From a virus: a DNA stretch of 53,276 nt. A model generated the notes under the pieces. It was not told where the DNA came from. It ran no database searches and worked only from the letters and a program-made list of their open reading frames with translations. Positions within the stretch are counted from its first letter, which is position 1. Every line of letters starts with the position of its first letter. The stretch covers positions 1-53,276 of the IMG/VR virus record IMGVR_UViG_3300034152_000987. One strand, given 5' to 3'. Of this stretch, positions 16,956-25,523 are shown one piece after another. Made by a program: the position numbers and the translations under genes.

Positions 16956-17393
16956 TTATCTTCTTGTCACCACTCCAGAAAGAGTTTCTTTAAGTCTGGA
17001 TCCAAAGTAAAACGCGATTACTGATCCCAAAACGAGATGAGCCTCGACGCTTATGTTTATAGGAGTGAATTCTATTCCCAACCATCTTGAAACGTTTTCT
17101 CCCCACAAAGCGTAAAACTCAGTGAACAAAGCCCCTAATCCTCCAAGCGGCCTAACCAACCCATTCAACACCCTTATCAACCACGGCTGAGATTGGGTTT
17201 GCATTTCCGTCATGAACATCTCCCTAGCCGAATCCGTTGATTTCTCAGATATGTCAAACAACGTTGCGTAGTACTTCATTTTTTCCGCTTCACTTAATTT
17301 TTTAGGCCAAAACCTGTCCGCTATGTTGCTCGCAGCGCTTCCCAACATTTTTAAACCTGGTATAGCCGGGTTCAACCACTCTCCTAGTCCCAT
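16956..17393 (-). CDS. Holin-like membrane protein (3TM GTA-holin type)
   Basis: This 145-residue protein resembles the three-transmembrane holin family first noted in gene-transfer agents. The signature segment SQPWLIRVLNGLVRP is followed by a hydrophobic stretch (LGGLGALFTEFYALW) and another (AHLVLGSVIAFYFGS), with a basic C-terminus. It would open the inner membrane at lysis. It lies between terminase and portal genes beside another small membrane protein, a plausible lysis pair, although the peptidase at 27310 is far away. Confidence 0.6.
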   Translation of the reverse strand: MGLGEWLNPAIPGLKMLGSAASNIADRFWPKKLSEAEKMKYYATLFDISEKSTDSAREMFMTEMQTQSQPWLIRVLNGLVRPLGGLGALFTEFYALWGENVSRWLGIEFTPINISVEAHLVLGSVIAFYFGSRLKETLSGVVTRR

Positions 17394-17413
17394 GGCTCAA
17401 ATCCTCCGTCCAA

Positions 17414-17710
17414 TTATTTGTCAGTGTTCAAATAGTTTTCGTTGTTGCCGTTTGTCAAATTAGTGTTGGCCAGTATCCTTGCAGACACCAAAGTGAGAAA
17501 ACCTCCGCCCATAAATCCAATTCCAATGGTTGAAGATATCCAAGGAGTCTGAGTTCCTGGTATTAAATGAAACATCCCCCATATAACAGGAACGTACATT
17601 GCCGCCAACAACATGAACTTCATGGAGGCAAAGTTTCTAAAAACTTTCATGAACCACAAACTCCAAAATCGGCCGCCAAAAAAAGACAACTCTTGCTTTT
17701 TGTCATCCAT
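17414..17710 (-). CDS. Small two-helix membrane protein
   Basis: This 98-residue protein has two hydrophobic segments (FMLLAAMYVPVIWGMF and a Gly-rich IGIGFMGGGFLTLVSA). The ATG at 17710 is preferred over upstream non-ATG codons because a GGGAGG site lies 9 nt before it. Its position next to the holin-like gene suggests a lysis accessory or virion membrane role; no family was recognised. Confidence 0.6.
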   Translation of the reverse strand: MDDKKQELSFFGGRFWSLWFMKVFRNFASMKFMLLAAMYVPVIWGMFHLIPGTQTPWISSTIGIGFMGGGFLTLVSARILANTNLTNGNNENYLNTDK

Positions 17711-17741
17711 CAGATCATTCCTCCCAAACAACTGAAGTTAT

Positions 17742-20696
17742 TCATTTCTTTTTGGTCAAAACAGCTTCTGAACAAACCCTGGCGGCGTCGCCTCCTTTTG
17801 CAAATCCCGCGTCAACGCGCTCCCAGGAAGCTCCAGATCTATGCTCTTTCATCAATCCTCCAGAACTGTACATAGTCAATCCTTCCTCCACTTGAGAATC
17901 CTTTTCTATGGCCCTTATTCCATAACCAACCAATATCATTGCTGAATACAAGTCTTTGTTCTGTCCTTTTTTAGGAGTGTCGAAATGCAAAACACCGCTT
18001 GCTTTTTGAGTGACCACTATGTTCAACATCTGTGACTTTAAAACGTTTATGGCTTCAAAAACCCCCGCTTCCACGTCAGACGCAGAAGTTGGAGGCTCTG
18101 GAAACCGCAATTTTTTGTCCTCCAACAAAGACAAAGTGGCGTAGTTCGCGTCGGAAATCCACGATGGAGAAAAATTAACCATCTCCAAAATGTGACGACC
18201 TTCCATTTTTTTGTGATTGTCGTTAGTTATGTCTATGATGGGAACTTCGTCATTGTAACCTTCTTCAAGCAAATCGCAGACGGCTTTGCCTCCACCGCCT
18301 TTGTCCATGTATATTCTTGTTGCGTTGAACTGATCCGACAAACTTTGCACTGCTTTTGCAAGCTCTGGAGTGGTGTTTGTTTTTAGCTCTATTGCGCTAA
18401 CCACTTTATTGGTTTTTCCCAATTTTACAACCACGACTCCACAACTTGCAGATCCTCCCTGATTCGGATCAACCCCCATAATGTAATTCTCACCAGGCTC
18501 CGCTCCCAACTCCACGGAAAATTCGCTTCCGAAAGTGCAAGCCTCCAACAAGGAAGCTTTAAAAAATCCTTCTGAATCAGATATCATGGTGGCTTCGTAT
18601 TCCATTTGGAACCCAGCCTTGGACATGACCCTTTTTGCTTCCATGACGCTGTTCAAATCCAAAAACCCTTCTGGCAAAAACCAATATGGAATTTGATGCA
18701 CCGCGTACTGTGAATTTGAACCGTGTTTTTCCACTTGCTTCCAATAATCTTTCATTCTTTTCCACATGTGATTGAACTTGTAATAACCTGAAGAAGTCAT
18801 TATCATTTTATTCACAGTGCTTTCTTCGAAGTCCTCTTCTGTGGCCAATCCCATTTCTATTAATTTCTTTTGTCTTTGAAGACGTCTGACGTTTTTCATC
18901 GGTTCCAATATTGTGGCGGCCATGGGCCTGATGACCGTGTCCAAAACCGTTGGGTTGACTTGCGCCAACTCGTCAATGCATATTAAATAATAACGAGATC
19001 CTCTAATTTTGGAACCGTCGGCCAGTGGAAGTCCTTCTATGTAAGATCCTGAAAAATCTCCAGAAGATTTAAACGGAAGATAAACGGAGTCAGATCCCCT
19101 CGTTGGTTTTTTCGCAGTGGCCTCTTTCAGTATGGGAGATTTGTCCCATAATTTTTCAACTTCCATAAATATGTTTTTAGAATTATGGTTTATAAATCCA
19201 TTAGCCCAATAACATTCCTCATTTTCTACCTCCATATCCATGGTTGGAGCGAAAAAATAATTAGATTTTACCATTTTTACAAAATACAAACCCTGGTCCA
19301 AATAATCTTTACACTTAAAATAATTGCGCTCCACAATCTCCTGTGGAAGCCCTATAGAGCGAGCCAAACTCTCTTCTTTATCAAAATGACAACATAAATA
19401 ATTTTTCAAGTCAGCGTTTTTTCTCCTGCACCTAAACCCCACTACACCATTGAATTTTTTAATAAACGTTTGTCCGGTTATTCTAATCTTATAACTTTCC
19501 GCGCATTTAGACGGTTTGTTGCCCTGTGGTAATTGTTTAACGCGTTTTTTATTGCCAATCCCTAAATTAGACACAATGCCTAAATTCAATAATACAGATT
19601 GAACTTCCTTAGCTAACTGTAATGATGAGGCGTTGAATGTTATTTCACACGCTTTATTTTTTTGTACATAAACACAACCATCAGTATCAAACAAACCCTG
19701 TAAAAAAGCAATCACATTCTCCTTAGACGCCTTTTTAATAACGTCAGGGATTTTCTTATCCAACGCTATGGTTTTTGTAAACCCACACTTTAACAGGTAC
19801 ATACATAATTTTTTATTGCTAAACTGTAATTCTTTTGTATTATTTCTTCTCTGACACTCTTTTGTTTCTATGCCAAAATATTCTTTTGTATACCTATGAA
19901 AACTGTCTAATAAATCTCTATCTTCATTAACAAAATCTAATCTTGGTTTCTTATCCTTTTTTCTAAACGTAACACAACCATCACCAACCAACAAACCCAT
20001 CCAATAAGCTAAATCTTCAGTTAATAGTTTTGGAACTAAACAATCTTTAGTTCTCCAATCGTGCTCAAACTCATCAAAACTTGGCATGGAATCATTGTTG
20101 CCAAAATAATTAAATCCAGTTTTTATTGCTATGTAATCGTCTTTTACGTCTTGAAGGTCTTTATATACAATATCTGCGTCATCGTCAAGCACTATAATGG
20201 CGTGATCTACAGTGCCAGCCAATTCAAAACCTTTTGTTGTTTTTATTCTTCTACAAGCTCTGTCATCATTCTTCCATTTACTTAGTATTGTATTCTGAGA
20301 CTTAAAAGACTGCGTTTGCGTAATGTTGGGAACAACGCTTTCATACATGTCTTCTGCGCCAACAACCATCCCTGAGGTGGTCCAGAATGTATCATAATTA
20401 TTTGATATAATTAGGCTTTGTCTAAAGACAGGGCCAATTAAACCCACCCTATAACCAGGATACAGCAAACAGCTCAAACAAGCCAACACTCCCAGCATCC
20501 ACGTCTTTCCGCCGCCCCTGCCCATTACGGTGATCGTGTAATTCTTGAACCACATGTCCCTAAACACTATTTTCTGGACTGGAGCGAAATCAACCCCCAA
20601 CAACTCGCTGGCTGCTATGCAAGGGTGTTCTCTGTAAAACTGTATTAAATCAACCCCCCTGTCCAGTATTTTTTCAAGTTGATCGTCGTGCATCAA
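17742..20696 (-). CDS. terL: Terminase large subunit with LAGLIDADG intein
   Basis: The 984-residue precursor contains a 572-residue terminase and a 412-residue intein. The packaging ATPase has Walker A GRGGGKT at residues 59-65 and Walker B YYLICIDE ending at D575-E576. The RNase H-like nuclease has acidic residues at D743 (GVDPN), D798 (YMDKGG) and D915 (DLYSAM). The intein (residues 94-505) splits the ATPase domain after GPVFRQ, so protein splicing is needed before the motor can work. The gene overlaps the upstream putative small terminase by 4 bp, implying coupled translation. Confidence 0.9.
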   Translation of the reverse strand: MMHDDQLEKILDRGVDLIQFYREHPCIAASELLGVDFAPVQKIVFRDMWFKNYTITVMGRGGGKTWMLGVLACLSCLLYPGYRVGLIGPVFRQSLIISNNYDTFWTTSGMVVGAEDMYESVVPNITQTQSFKSQNTILSKWKNDDRACRRIKTTKGFELAGTVDHAIIVLDDDADIVYKDLQDVKDDYIAIKTGFNYFGNNDSMPSFDEFEHDWRTKDCLVPKLLTEDLAYWMGLLVGDGCVTFRKKDKKPRLDFVNEDRDLLDSFHRYTKEYFGIETKECQRRNNTKELQFSNKKLCMYLLKCGFTKTIALDKKIPDVIKKASKENVIAFLQGLFDTDGCVYVQKNKACEITFNASSLQLAKEVQSVLLNLGIVSNLGIGNKKRVKQLPQGNKPSKCAESYKIRITGQTFIKKFNGVVGFRCRRKNADLKNYLCCHFDKEESLARSIGLPQEIVERNYFKCKDYLDQGLYFVKMVKSNYFFAPTMDMEVENEECYWANGFINHNSKNIFMEVEKLWDKSPILKEATAKKPTRGSDSVYLPFKSSGDFSGSYIEGLPLADGSKIRGSRYYLICIDELAQVNPTVLDTVIRPMAATILEPMKNVRRLQRQKKLIEMGLATEEDFEESTVNKMIMTSSGYYKFNHMWKRMKDYWKQVEKHGSNSQYAVHQIPYWFLPEGFLDLNSVMEAKRVMSKAGFQMEYEATMISDSEGFFKASLLEACTFGSEFSVELGAEPGENYIMGVDPNQGGSASCGVVVVKLGKTNKVVSAIELKTNTTPELAKAVQSLSDQFNATRIYMDKGGGGKAVCDLLEEGYNDEVPIIDITNDNHKKMEGRHILEMVNFSPSWISDANYATLSLLEDKKLRFPEPPTSASDVEAGVFEAINVLKSQMLNIVVTQKASGVLHFDTPKKGQNKDLYSAMILVGYGIRAIEKDSQVEEGLTMYSSGGLMKEHRSGASWERVDAGFAKGGDAARVCSEAVLTKKK
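19182..20417 (-). mobile_element. Intein with two LAGLIDADG motifs inside terL
   Basis: The intein runs from Ser94 to Asn505 of the precursor. Its N-terminal splicing domain includes the TxxH motif GTVDH, and its C-terminus is ANGFINHN followed by Ser+1, the standard His-Asn ending. Endonuclease helices are at residues 231-240 (YWMGLLVGDG) and 331-340 (FLQGLFDTDG). It starts with Ser instead of the common Cys. The flanking exteins join as FRQ+SKNIF, restoring a normal terminase sequence. The DNA of the intein is more AT-rich than that of the exteins. Confidence 0.9.
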
Positions 20697-21229
20697 TTGT
20701 CTTCTTCCTCGTCTTTTGTCGTTTCTGCGTCATATTTGTTCCCGTCATACTCCGACAACATTTCTGACATTTCTTCTTCCGCTTTTCCATCCAGTTTATT
20801 GAACTTTTCCATCAACTCTTTCTTTCTGGTGTCATCAAACGCGACCGCCAAATCAACGATTGAAAAACCTTTGTACTTGTTTGGATCTATTCTGTCTCTT
20901 CTTCTCACTGACAAACTGCCCTTGATTTTCTCAGTTTGTTTCCTTAGCTTGTCTATCGCCGTTGTGGCTTCAAGCTGATTGTTGTAGTTGTCTTTGCTGT
21001 TCTTCAACAATCTCAATTCAAGTATCTTGTTGGTCGCAAGAGTCATTATGTCATCCATGTCTCCGGAAGTAAGCTCCTCATCTTCAAAATCATTCACGTA
21101 AATGTCAACCAAATTGTTGTACAACGTCTCTTCCTCTTCACTGAAAATGTCTTTTATAGGAACGAATTCCTTTAACATTTCTTTAATTTTTGGCGGATTT
21201 TTTGGCCGGCCGGGCCCCCTCTTAGCCAT
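20693..21229 (-). CDS. Putative terminase small subunit
   Basis: This 178-residue protein is helical and charged, with an AT-hook-like N-terminus (GPGRPKNPPK) and an acidic C-terminus (TTKDEEEDN). It overlaps terL by 4 bp and is overlapped by one base by the gene before it. Position, size and likely DNA binding fit a small terminase that recognises the packaging site. Sequence alone does not prove the family. Confidence 0.5.
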   Translation of the reverse strand: MAKRGPGRPKNPPKIKEMLKEFVPIKDIFSEEEETLYNNLVDIYVNDFEDEELTSGDMDDIMTLATNKILELRLLKNSKDNYNNQLEATTAIDKLRKQTEKIKGSLSVRRRDRIDPNKYKGFSIVDLAVAFDDTRKKELMEKFNKLDGKAEEEMSEMLSEYDGNKYDAETTKDEEEDN

Positions 21230-21651
21230 CAGTAATTTAGATCCTCCAATATCAATTCCATGTCGATTCCATACTTGTCAACGACGTCTTTTATAATAAT
21301 CAACACTTCCGGAGTTAAACCGTGCCCAAATTTGTCTATGTCATAACCGCAACATATTTCCAAACCGTTGTGGGTCTTCAGTCTTCTTTCAGTGACTATG
21401 TCTTTGAAATCGTCTATGTTGTCTTTTCTGTCCATTATCCAAGAGCATAAATCATCGTCATCGGTTCTGCAATACCTGTCTATCAATTCATTGCTTATGG
21501 AATTGAGCTCTCTAAAATAAAAAAGCAATGACTTGGAAATTTTGTCTTTGGTTGCCTGACTGTGACATTGGCCAGTTCTGGATTTGCTGATGGCGAGCTT
21601 GCTTTCCTCACTCAGCTTGAATCCAATCGGCCTACCCACTCTTCCTCTCAT
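21229..21651 (-). CDS. NUMOD3-type DNA-binding protein without nuclease domain
   Basis: This 140-residue protein begins with NUMOD3-like repeats (FKLSEESKLAISKSRTGQ, then SQATKDKISKSL), the DNA-binding module usually attached to homing endonucleases. No GIY-YIG or HNH nuclease is present; the rest is an acidic helical domain. It lies directly upstream of the terminase genes with a one-base overlap. It may have been recruited for packaging-site recognition or be a remnant of an endonuclease. Confidence 0.6.
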   Translation of the reverse strand: MRGRVGRPIGFKLSEESKLAISKSRTGQCHSQATKDKISKSLLFYFRELNSISNELIDRYCRTDDDDLCSWIMDRKDNIDDFKDIVTERRLKTHNGLEICCGYDIDKFGHGLTPEVLIIIKDVVDKYGIDMELILEDLNY

Positions 21652-21682
21652 TTTTCAACCACACCTCCTGCGCAGCGCAACT

Positions 21683-21946
21683 TCACAAAGGATTGACTGA
21701 AACGTACTTTTTGCATTCGTTGCATATCATTCCAATCGCGTTCACTGGGACCATGGTTTCGTAACCGCACACCGAGCATTTGACGCGCGCGTGTTTTTTC
21801 GGTCTTTGTGGTTTTGAAAAAGTGAACGGCAAATTTTTGCAATCATCCGCAAATTTGCTGTCTCTGTGAATTTTGCTTCTGTGTTTTTCCAAACCTCCTT
21901 CAGGAATCCACCTTCTAGAAGTGGATCCCGGACTCAATTCTGGCAT
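21683..21946 (-). CDS. Small zinc-ribbon protein
   Basis: This 87-residue protein ends in a two-pair zinc ribbon: KCSVCGYE and ICNECKKY, about 17 residues apart. The N-terminal half is basic (KHRSKIHRD, PQRPKKHARVK), suggesting nucleic acid binding. It belongs to the run of small genes before the terminase. No specific function can be named. Confidence 0.6.
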   Translation of the reverse strand: MPELSPGSTSRRWIPEGGLEKHRSKIHRDSKFADDCKNLPFTFSKPQRPKKHARVKCSVCGYETMVPVNAIGMICNECKKYVSVNPL

Positions 21947-21948
21947 GA

Positions 21949-22509
21949 TTACCTCCTATAATCAACAGCAACGAATCTTTTTGACGCTATGTAATCCGAC
22001 AAGTACACGCACATTTCTTCAGCCGTGTATTCCGACAAATCCTTCTTCCATTTGTCGGTGCTCCACAAACCGTAATGAAAACCAACGCAATTCTTAATCA
22101 TGCTGTATGATTTTGGCGTTAACATTTGAGTGTCCTTGTAAATTTTGATCACCAACTCGGCCGCCAAATCAGGATGATTGTTGACAGTGTGACCTGTTCT
22201 TTCAACCCCCTGTTTCAACAAATCATGCACTATGCAGGCGCTAAGTATTTCATCCCTGTTGGCTTCACATCCCAAAGCCTTGCACAGCTCATAAGCCACC
22301 GTGAACATTTTTTTTGTGTGTATTAAAGTGCCGTCCCAACCCAACTCGTCCAACGGATGAAATTTTCCAGTGCTTGACGCCGGGCAATTGGTAAAAACGT
22401 AATCAGGGCATTTCAACAAACACAATTTTGTGAACTCTCTCACGCTGTCATCAATGATGAGAGCCAACTCTTTTTCAAAAACTTTGCATCTTTCTTCATA
22501 AGAAACCAT
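21949..22509 (-). CDS. HD-domain phosphohydrolase
   Basis: This 186-residue protein carries the metal-binding HD signature: His in LIHTKK, the HD pair in CIVHDLLKQG, further His residues in HTVNNHPDLA and GFHYG, and a final Asp in YLSDYIAS. HD proteins hydrolyse nucleotides or cyclic nucleotides. In a phage, a dNTP/nucleotide pool role or removal of a host signalling nucleotide is plausible. It ends 2 bp before the zinc-ribbon gene and lies near a dNMP kinase. The substrate is not known. Confidence 0.75.
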   Translation of the reverse strand: MVSYEERCKVFEKELALIIDDSVREFTKLCLLKCPDYVFTNCPASSTGKFHPLDELGWDGTLIHTKKMFTVAYELCKALGCEANRDEILSACIVHDLLKQGVERTGHTVNNHPDLAAELVIKIYKDTQMLTPKSYSMIKNCVGFHYGLWSTDKWKKDLSEYTAEEMCVYLSDYIASKRFVAVDYRR

Positions 22510-22524
22510 TGTTCAATCCTTTCC

Positions 22525-22755
22525 TCAACGTCCTTTTAAAGTAACGTCGTCTCTGTCCAACCTGATCCTCTCCACTCTTGTTGAATCATGATTCGGGTTG
22601 TAACCCGGTTGGGGAAAACGACCGTGTCTGTAACTCCTTTTAAACTGGCTGTAATCCATGAACCTGGCCCTTTGGTTGGGAATTCCGGCTATGGTGTATC
22701 TTTCTCTCATTCTTATCCATCTCGGTTTTTTAAAATCCTCTATGGACATTGGCAT
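22525..22755 (-). CDS. Hypothetical basic protein
   Basis: This 76-residue protein is Arg/Lys-rich (RWIRMRERY, FKRSYRHGRFPQPGY). The ATG at 22755 follows the upstream stop codon by one base, so this start is preferred over a longer overlapping version. No family was recognised; its composition would fit nucleic acid or capsid binding. Confidence 0.5.
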   Translation of the reverse strand: MPMSIEDFKKPRWIRMRERYTIAGIPNQRARFMDYSQFKRSYRHGRFPQPGYNPNHDSTRVERIRLDRDDVTLKGR

Positions 22756-22756
22756 T

Positions 22757-23035
22757 TTATTTGTCTTCCCTTTCTTGAAGTCTGGAATATTCTTCTTTGT
22801 AACTCTCCACAACTTCGTTGGGCTTCATTTCATTCGCTTTAAGAGTGTCCATCAAATCCATTGCGAAAGACGGTATTGACTCACCGCTTTCCCACTCAAC
22901 CGACACGGTCATGTAAACCTTGTCATTAACTTTGGACACCAGTCTAGCGCTGTTGTATCCGTCTTTGGATCTGCTAATGGATGAATACATGATTTCATCC
23001 GCTCCAATCTTTATCGTCAACCCCTTGCTAGCCAT
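22757..23035 (-). CDS. Hypothetical 92-residue protein
   Basis: The N-terminal part is beta-rich (GLTIKIGADEIMYSSISR, VYMTVSVEW) and the C-terminus is an acidic helix (NEVVESYKEEYSRLQERE). It is co-directional and tightly linked with genes on both sides. Unrecognised. Confidence 0.55.
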   Translation of the reverse strand: MASKGLTIKIGADEIMYSSISRSKDGYNSARLVSKVNDKVYMTVSVEWESGESIPSFAMDLMDTLKANEMKPNEVVESYKEEYSRLQEREDK

Positions 23036-23039
23036 AACG

Positions 23040-23642
23040 TCATCCTCCTAATTTTTTTTGCTTGCTCACAACGTCGTCCACTATTGCTTTGGCTTCTCTC
23101 TTTAAATCTTCAAAAGTCCCGTCATTGTGAACAACGTAATCAATTCTAACGTCAACGCCGTCCAAACTCGTTTCCGATTCATGATCTCCACCGTGAATTT
23201 TATCAGGGAAATCTCTGTAAACTCTAACGTGACAACCTCCCATTTCAAGCACTGGCAATATCTCGTTTGGATACCTGCCATCCGTTATGATTGCGTTTTC
23301 AGGAATGGTTGAAAACAATTTGCGAACCCAAAAATTTGGATCTATTGATCTGTAAAAAGCCCCGTACTCCTGCATTATTTCCCTAGGAGTCCAGTAGTCT
23401 TCTGGGTTGCTTGAAAGACCGAACCCTCTTTTAAAATATTCGGTCATTTTTTCTTTTTCGTTTCCCCACAGCTGTTCGTAAGTCAAACCAAAATCTCTCT
23501 GAACCATTTCTTTAAGAACCCCAGCGTAAGCCACGCTGCCAAAATTCAAATTGCAATCATTTCTAAAAATTTCTCTTAAATAACCTCCCAACGTGTCCTT
23601 GCCCACTCTCGCTCTACCGGAAATGACAATCACAATTCCCAT
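23040..23642 (-). CDS. Deoxynucleoside monophosphate kinase-like P-loop enzyme
   Basis: This 200-residue enzyme probably phosphorylates dNMPs to dNDPs for phage DNA synthesis. The P-loop is SGRARVGKDT at about residues 8-17, followed by a lid region with FKRGFGLSSNPEDYWTPRE and a base/phosphate region TDGRYPNEI. The pattern resembles the phage T4 gene 1 / dephospho-CoA kinase-like family. The ATG at 23642 is chosen because AAGGAG lies 7 nt upstream; a start six codons earlier lacks one. With the NDP kinase at 35655 it would make a two-step dNMP to dNTP route. Confidence 0.7.
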   Translation of the reverse strand: MGIVIVISGRARVGKDTLGGYLREIFRNDCNLNFGSVAYAGVLKEMVQRDFGLTYEQLWGNEKEKMTEYFKRGFGLSSNPEDYWTPREIMQEYGAFYRSIDPNFWVRKLFSTIPENAIITDGRYPNEILPVLEMGGCHVRVYRDFPDKIHGGDHESETSLDGVDVRIDYVVHNDGTFEDLKREAKAIVDDVVSKQKKLGG

Positions 23643-23703
23643 GACCAATCTCCTTCCCATCGTTGTTTCTCACAAACCAGAACTAAATTCTTTTTTCATT
23701 TTA

Positions 23704-23841
23704 TCAACCATTGGTTCTTTGAAGAACGTCGTTCAATTTGTCCAAAACTTTCTTGAATTTCTTTTGATTGTTTCTCCACACAAGGAACCACACCACCGTT
23801 GACGCAGCAAACCCGGACAAAAAACAAATCATTCCATCCAT
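23704..23841 (-). CDS. Tiny single-pass membrane protein
   Basis: This 45-residue reading frame has one membrane helix (ICFLSGFAASTVVWFLVW) and a basic amphipathic tail (KKFKKVLDKLNDVL). A GGGGG-type ribosome site precedes the ATG. Size and topology resemble phage lysis or spanin-like accessory peptides, but there is no family evidence. Confidence 0.5.
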   Translation of the reverse strand: MDGMICFLSGFAASTVVWFLVWRNNQKKFKKVLDKLNDVLQRTNG

Positions 23842-23853
23842 GATCAAAACCCC

Positions 23854-24138
23854 CTATATTTTAAATTTTTTAAACTCCCTCACGCTTTTCTGTATTTCCG
23901 TTTCAAACTTCTTCAATTGTCTTTTCACTTCAGCTTCAGAAGCAATGAGGGTTTTTCCTGCGTCGTCCACAGCGTCTTTCAAATCCCCAAGCTTGTTTCT
24001 GTCAATCTTCATAAACTTCACCACGTATTCTGAGCATTCAAAATCAGGTTTCTCGGAACATTTTTTCTTTCCGTTTTCACAAAAACATTCCACAAAACCT
24101 TCTTCGTCAAACTTAACCCACATCTTCTTCGTTATCAT
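23854..24138 (-). CDS. Hypothetical Cys-containing protein
   Basis: This 94-residue protein has an N-terminal cysteine group (ECFCENGKKKCSEKPDFEC) that could bind metal, and a helical C-terminal half (AEVKRQLKKFETEIQKS). AGGAAG lies 6 nt before the ATG. Its start overlaps the end of the DIP1984-like gene. Confidence 0.55.
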   Translation of the reverse strand: MITKKMWVKFDEEGFVECFCENGKKKCSEKPDFECSEYVVKFMKIDRNKLGDLKDAVDDAGKTLIASEAEVKRQLKKFETEIQKSVREFKKFKI

Positions 24139-24601
24139 CAACTTCTTCCTGTTCCAGCGATTCTTTGTTTTGTATTGAAACGTTCCACCCGTGATTGTCC
24201 AAAATTTTGTTCAGATTGACCAACTCAGCGGACAATTTGTCTTTGTCTTCAATCAACGAATACAAATCAAACGTCACTCTTGAATCGGTGAGCTTGCACG
24301 TTTTTATCAAATCTGACAAAACGTTTATCCTAAACTCCAAAGAATTTCTAAGCTCTATTACGTTCGACATTTTTGTTTTTGAATTGCCAACGTTTATTTC
24401 CACTGTGTTTATGAGATTGTTTATCAACATGTTTTTCGACTGATTCCGCTCCACGCAATCGAACAATTCCCTTAAAACTTGTTGCGCCTTGTTTTGATCG
24501 GAAAACTTGCCTGTGTCGGCAATGAACAAAAGATGCTCTTTAAGCTCCTCTATTTTTTTTGACAACGCGTTTCTGTCATAAATCAACTCAGCTAAAAACA
24601 T
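24113..24601 (-). CDS. DIP1984-family-like coiled-coil protein
   Basis: This 162-residue protein matches the general pattern of the DIP1984 (septicolysin-like) family: an N-terminal LAELIYDRNALSKKIEELK, a central LINNLINTVEI segment, and a C-terminal LVNLNKILDNHGWNV. The protein is mostly helical with an acidic tail. The family has no well-defined biochemical function, and its role in a phage is unknown. It overlaps the next gene by about 25 bp. Confidence 0.55.
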   Translation of the reverse strand: MFLAELIYDRNALSKKIEELKEHLLFIADTGKFSDQNKAQQVLRELFDCVERNQSKNMLINNLINTVEINVGNSKTKMSNVIELRNSLEFRINVLSDLIKTCKLTDSRVTFDLYSLIEDKDKLSAELVNLNKILDNHGWNVSIQNKESLEQEEVDDNEEDVG

Positions 24602-24651
24602 TGTTTATCTCCCCTTTGATTCGTTTAGTAGTTGTTCATCAACAATCTACT

Positions 24652-25425
24652 TTATTCTAAAAAAGTCCCGCAACGAGAACAAAATTCCGCTGTAGATTTT
24701 GATTTTTTGCCGCAAGTTGGGCAGGTCAATTTAGATCGTACAGTCATCGGTTTTCCAACCAAACCGCCGTTTCTTTTAATCCCTCTAAGCCTGATGACTA
24801 TGACTGAGGATTTTGACTCAACGGAACCGACGTAACCGCGATCAAATTCTTGGTTAGTTCTCGATCCTTTGACAGTGATTCCTTCATCGTCATTTGGAAA
24901 TCCCAACCCAGTCACAGACGAGTTGTCGCAAAAACAACAAGTCGTCGTGTCGCAGTTTGAATAAAAACCGCTTCCAACGGAGCCGACGGAACCAGAATCC
25001 CAACTTCTGCCGAGTAGGTCAACTCCTACGAACCAATGCGGGTAATAATAATAAGTCGCTTGACACGGCCAAGCTTCTTCCTTTTCGTGTCTAAACTCAA
25101 CTCTAATCACCCCGTCGTCAATTCTATCTCCTCTGTAATCAGAAATCTCCTTGGTTTTTTCAATGAATCTGAATCTGTTGGTTGCTTTCCTTCCATTCAA
25201 AAATCCTTGTAGCTCACTGGTTGAATTTGGTTGAACTATTAAGGATTGACCGTCAAGCGCGTCTTCACCGTCAACGTCAACGTTGACGATGGCTTTTCTC
25301 GATTCTAGATTTTTGAACAACAGAGAATACTCTGATCCAAAAGGCACGTTGACCACTCCGTTTCGTTCCCTCAAAACTTTGCCTTTGCTTTTCACAACGG
25401 CAACGAAATTTTTCTTAAACGTCAT
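24652..25425 (-). CDS. Phage protein with C-terminal zinc ribbon
   Basis: This 257-residue protein has a beta-sandwich-like N-terminal part (VPFGSEYSLLFKNLESRKA, QSLIVQPNSTSELQGFL), a Tyr/Gly/Ser-rich low-complexity middle (TYYYYPHW, SGSVGSVGSG) and a C-terminal zinc ribbon with CPTCGKKSKS and CSRCGTFLE. I recall this architecture from hypothetical proteins of large phages and giant viruses. A virion surface role is a guess. AAGGAGGAAC precedes the ATG. Confidence 0.6.
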   Translation of the reverse strand: MTFKKNFVAVVKSKGKVLRERNGVVNVPFGSEYSLLFKNLESRKAIVNVDVDGEDALDGQSLIVQPNSTSELQGFLNGRKATNRFRFIEKTKEISDYRGDRIDDGVIRVEFRHEKEEAWPCQATYYYYPHWFVGVDLLGRSWDSGSVGSVGSGFYSNCDTTTCCFCDNSSVTGLGFPNDDEGITVKGSRTNQEFDRGYVGSVESKSSVIVIRLRGIKRNGGLVGKPMTVRSKLTCPTCGKKSKSTAEFCSRCGTFLE

Positions 25426-25516
25426 AATAAGTTCCTCCTTCTAAGGCCTGTTGACTGCTGGCCTGAATTTGTTTTAAGTCAACTGGATTGATATTATGAT
25501 GAACAACTACTCTCAT
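25415..25516 (-). CDS. Possible 33-residue peptide
   Basis: An ATG-started frame (MRVVVHHNINPVDLKQ...) fills the gap between the cold-shock gene and the zinc-ribbon gene, starts 7 nt after the former's stop and ends inside the latter. The ribosome site is weak. It may be real or accidental. Confidence 0.3.
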   Translation of the reverse strand: MRVVVHHNINPVDLKQIQASSQQALEGGTYYDV

Positions 25517-25523
25517 TCCAAAT

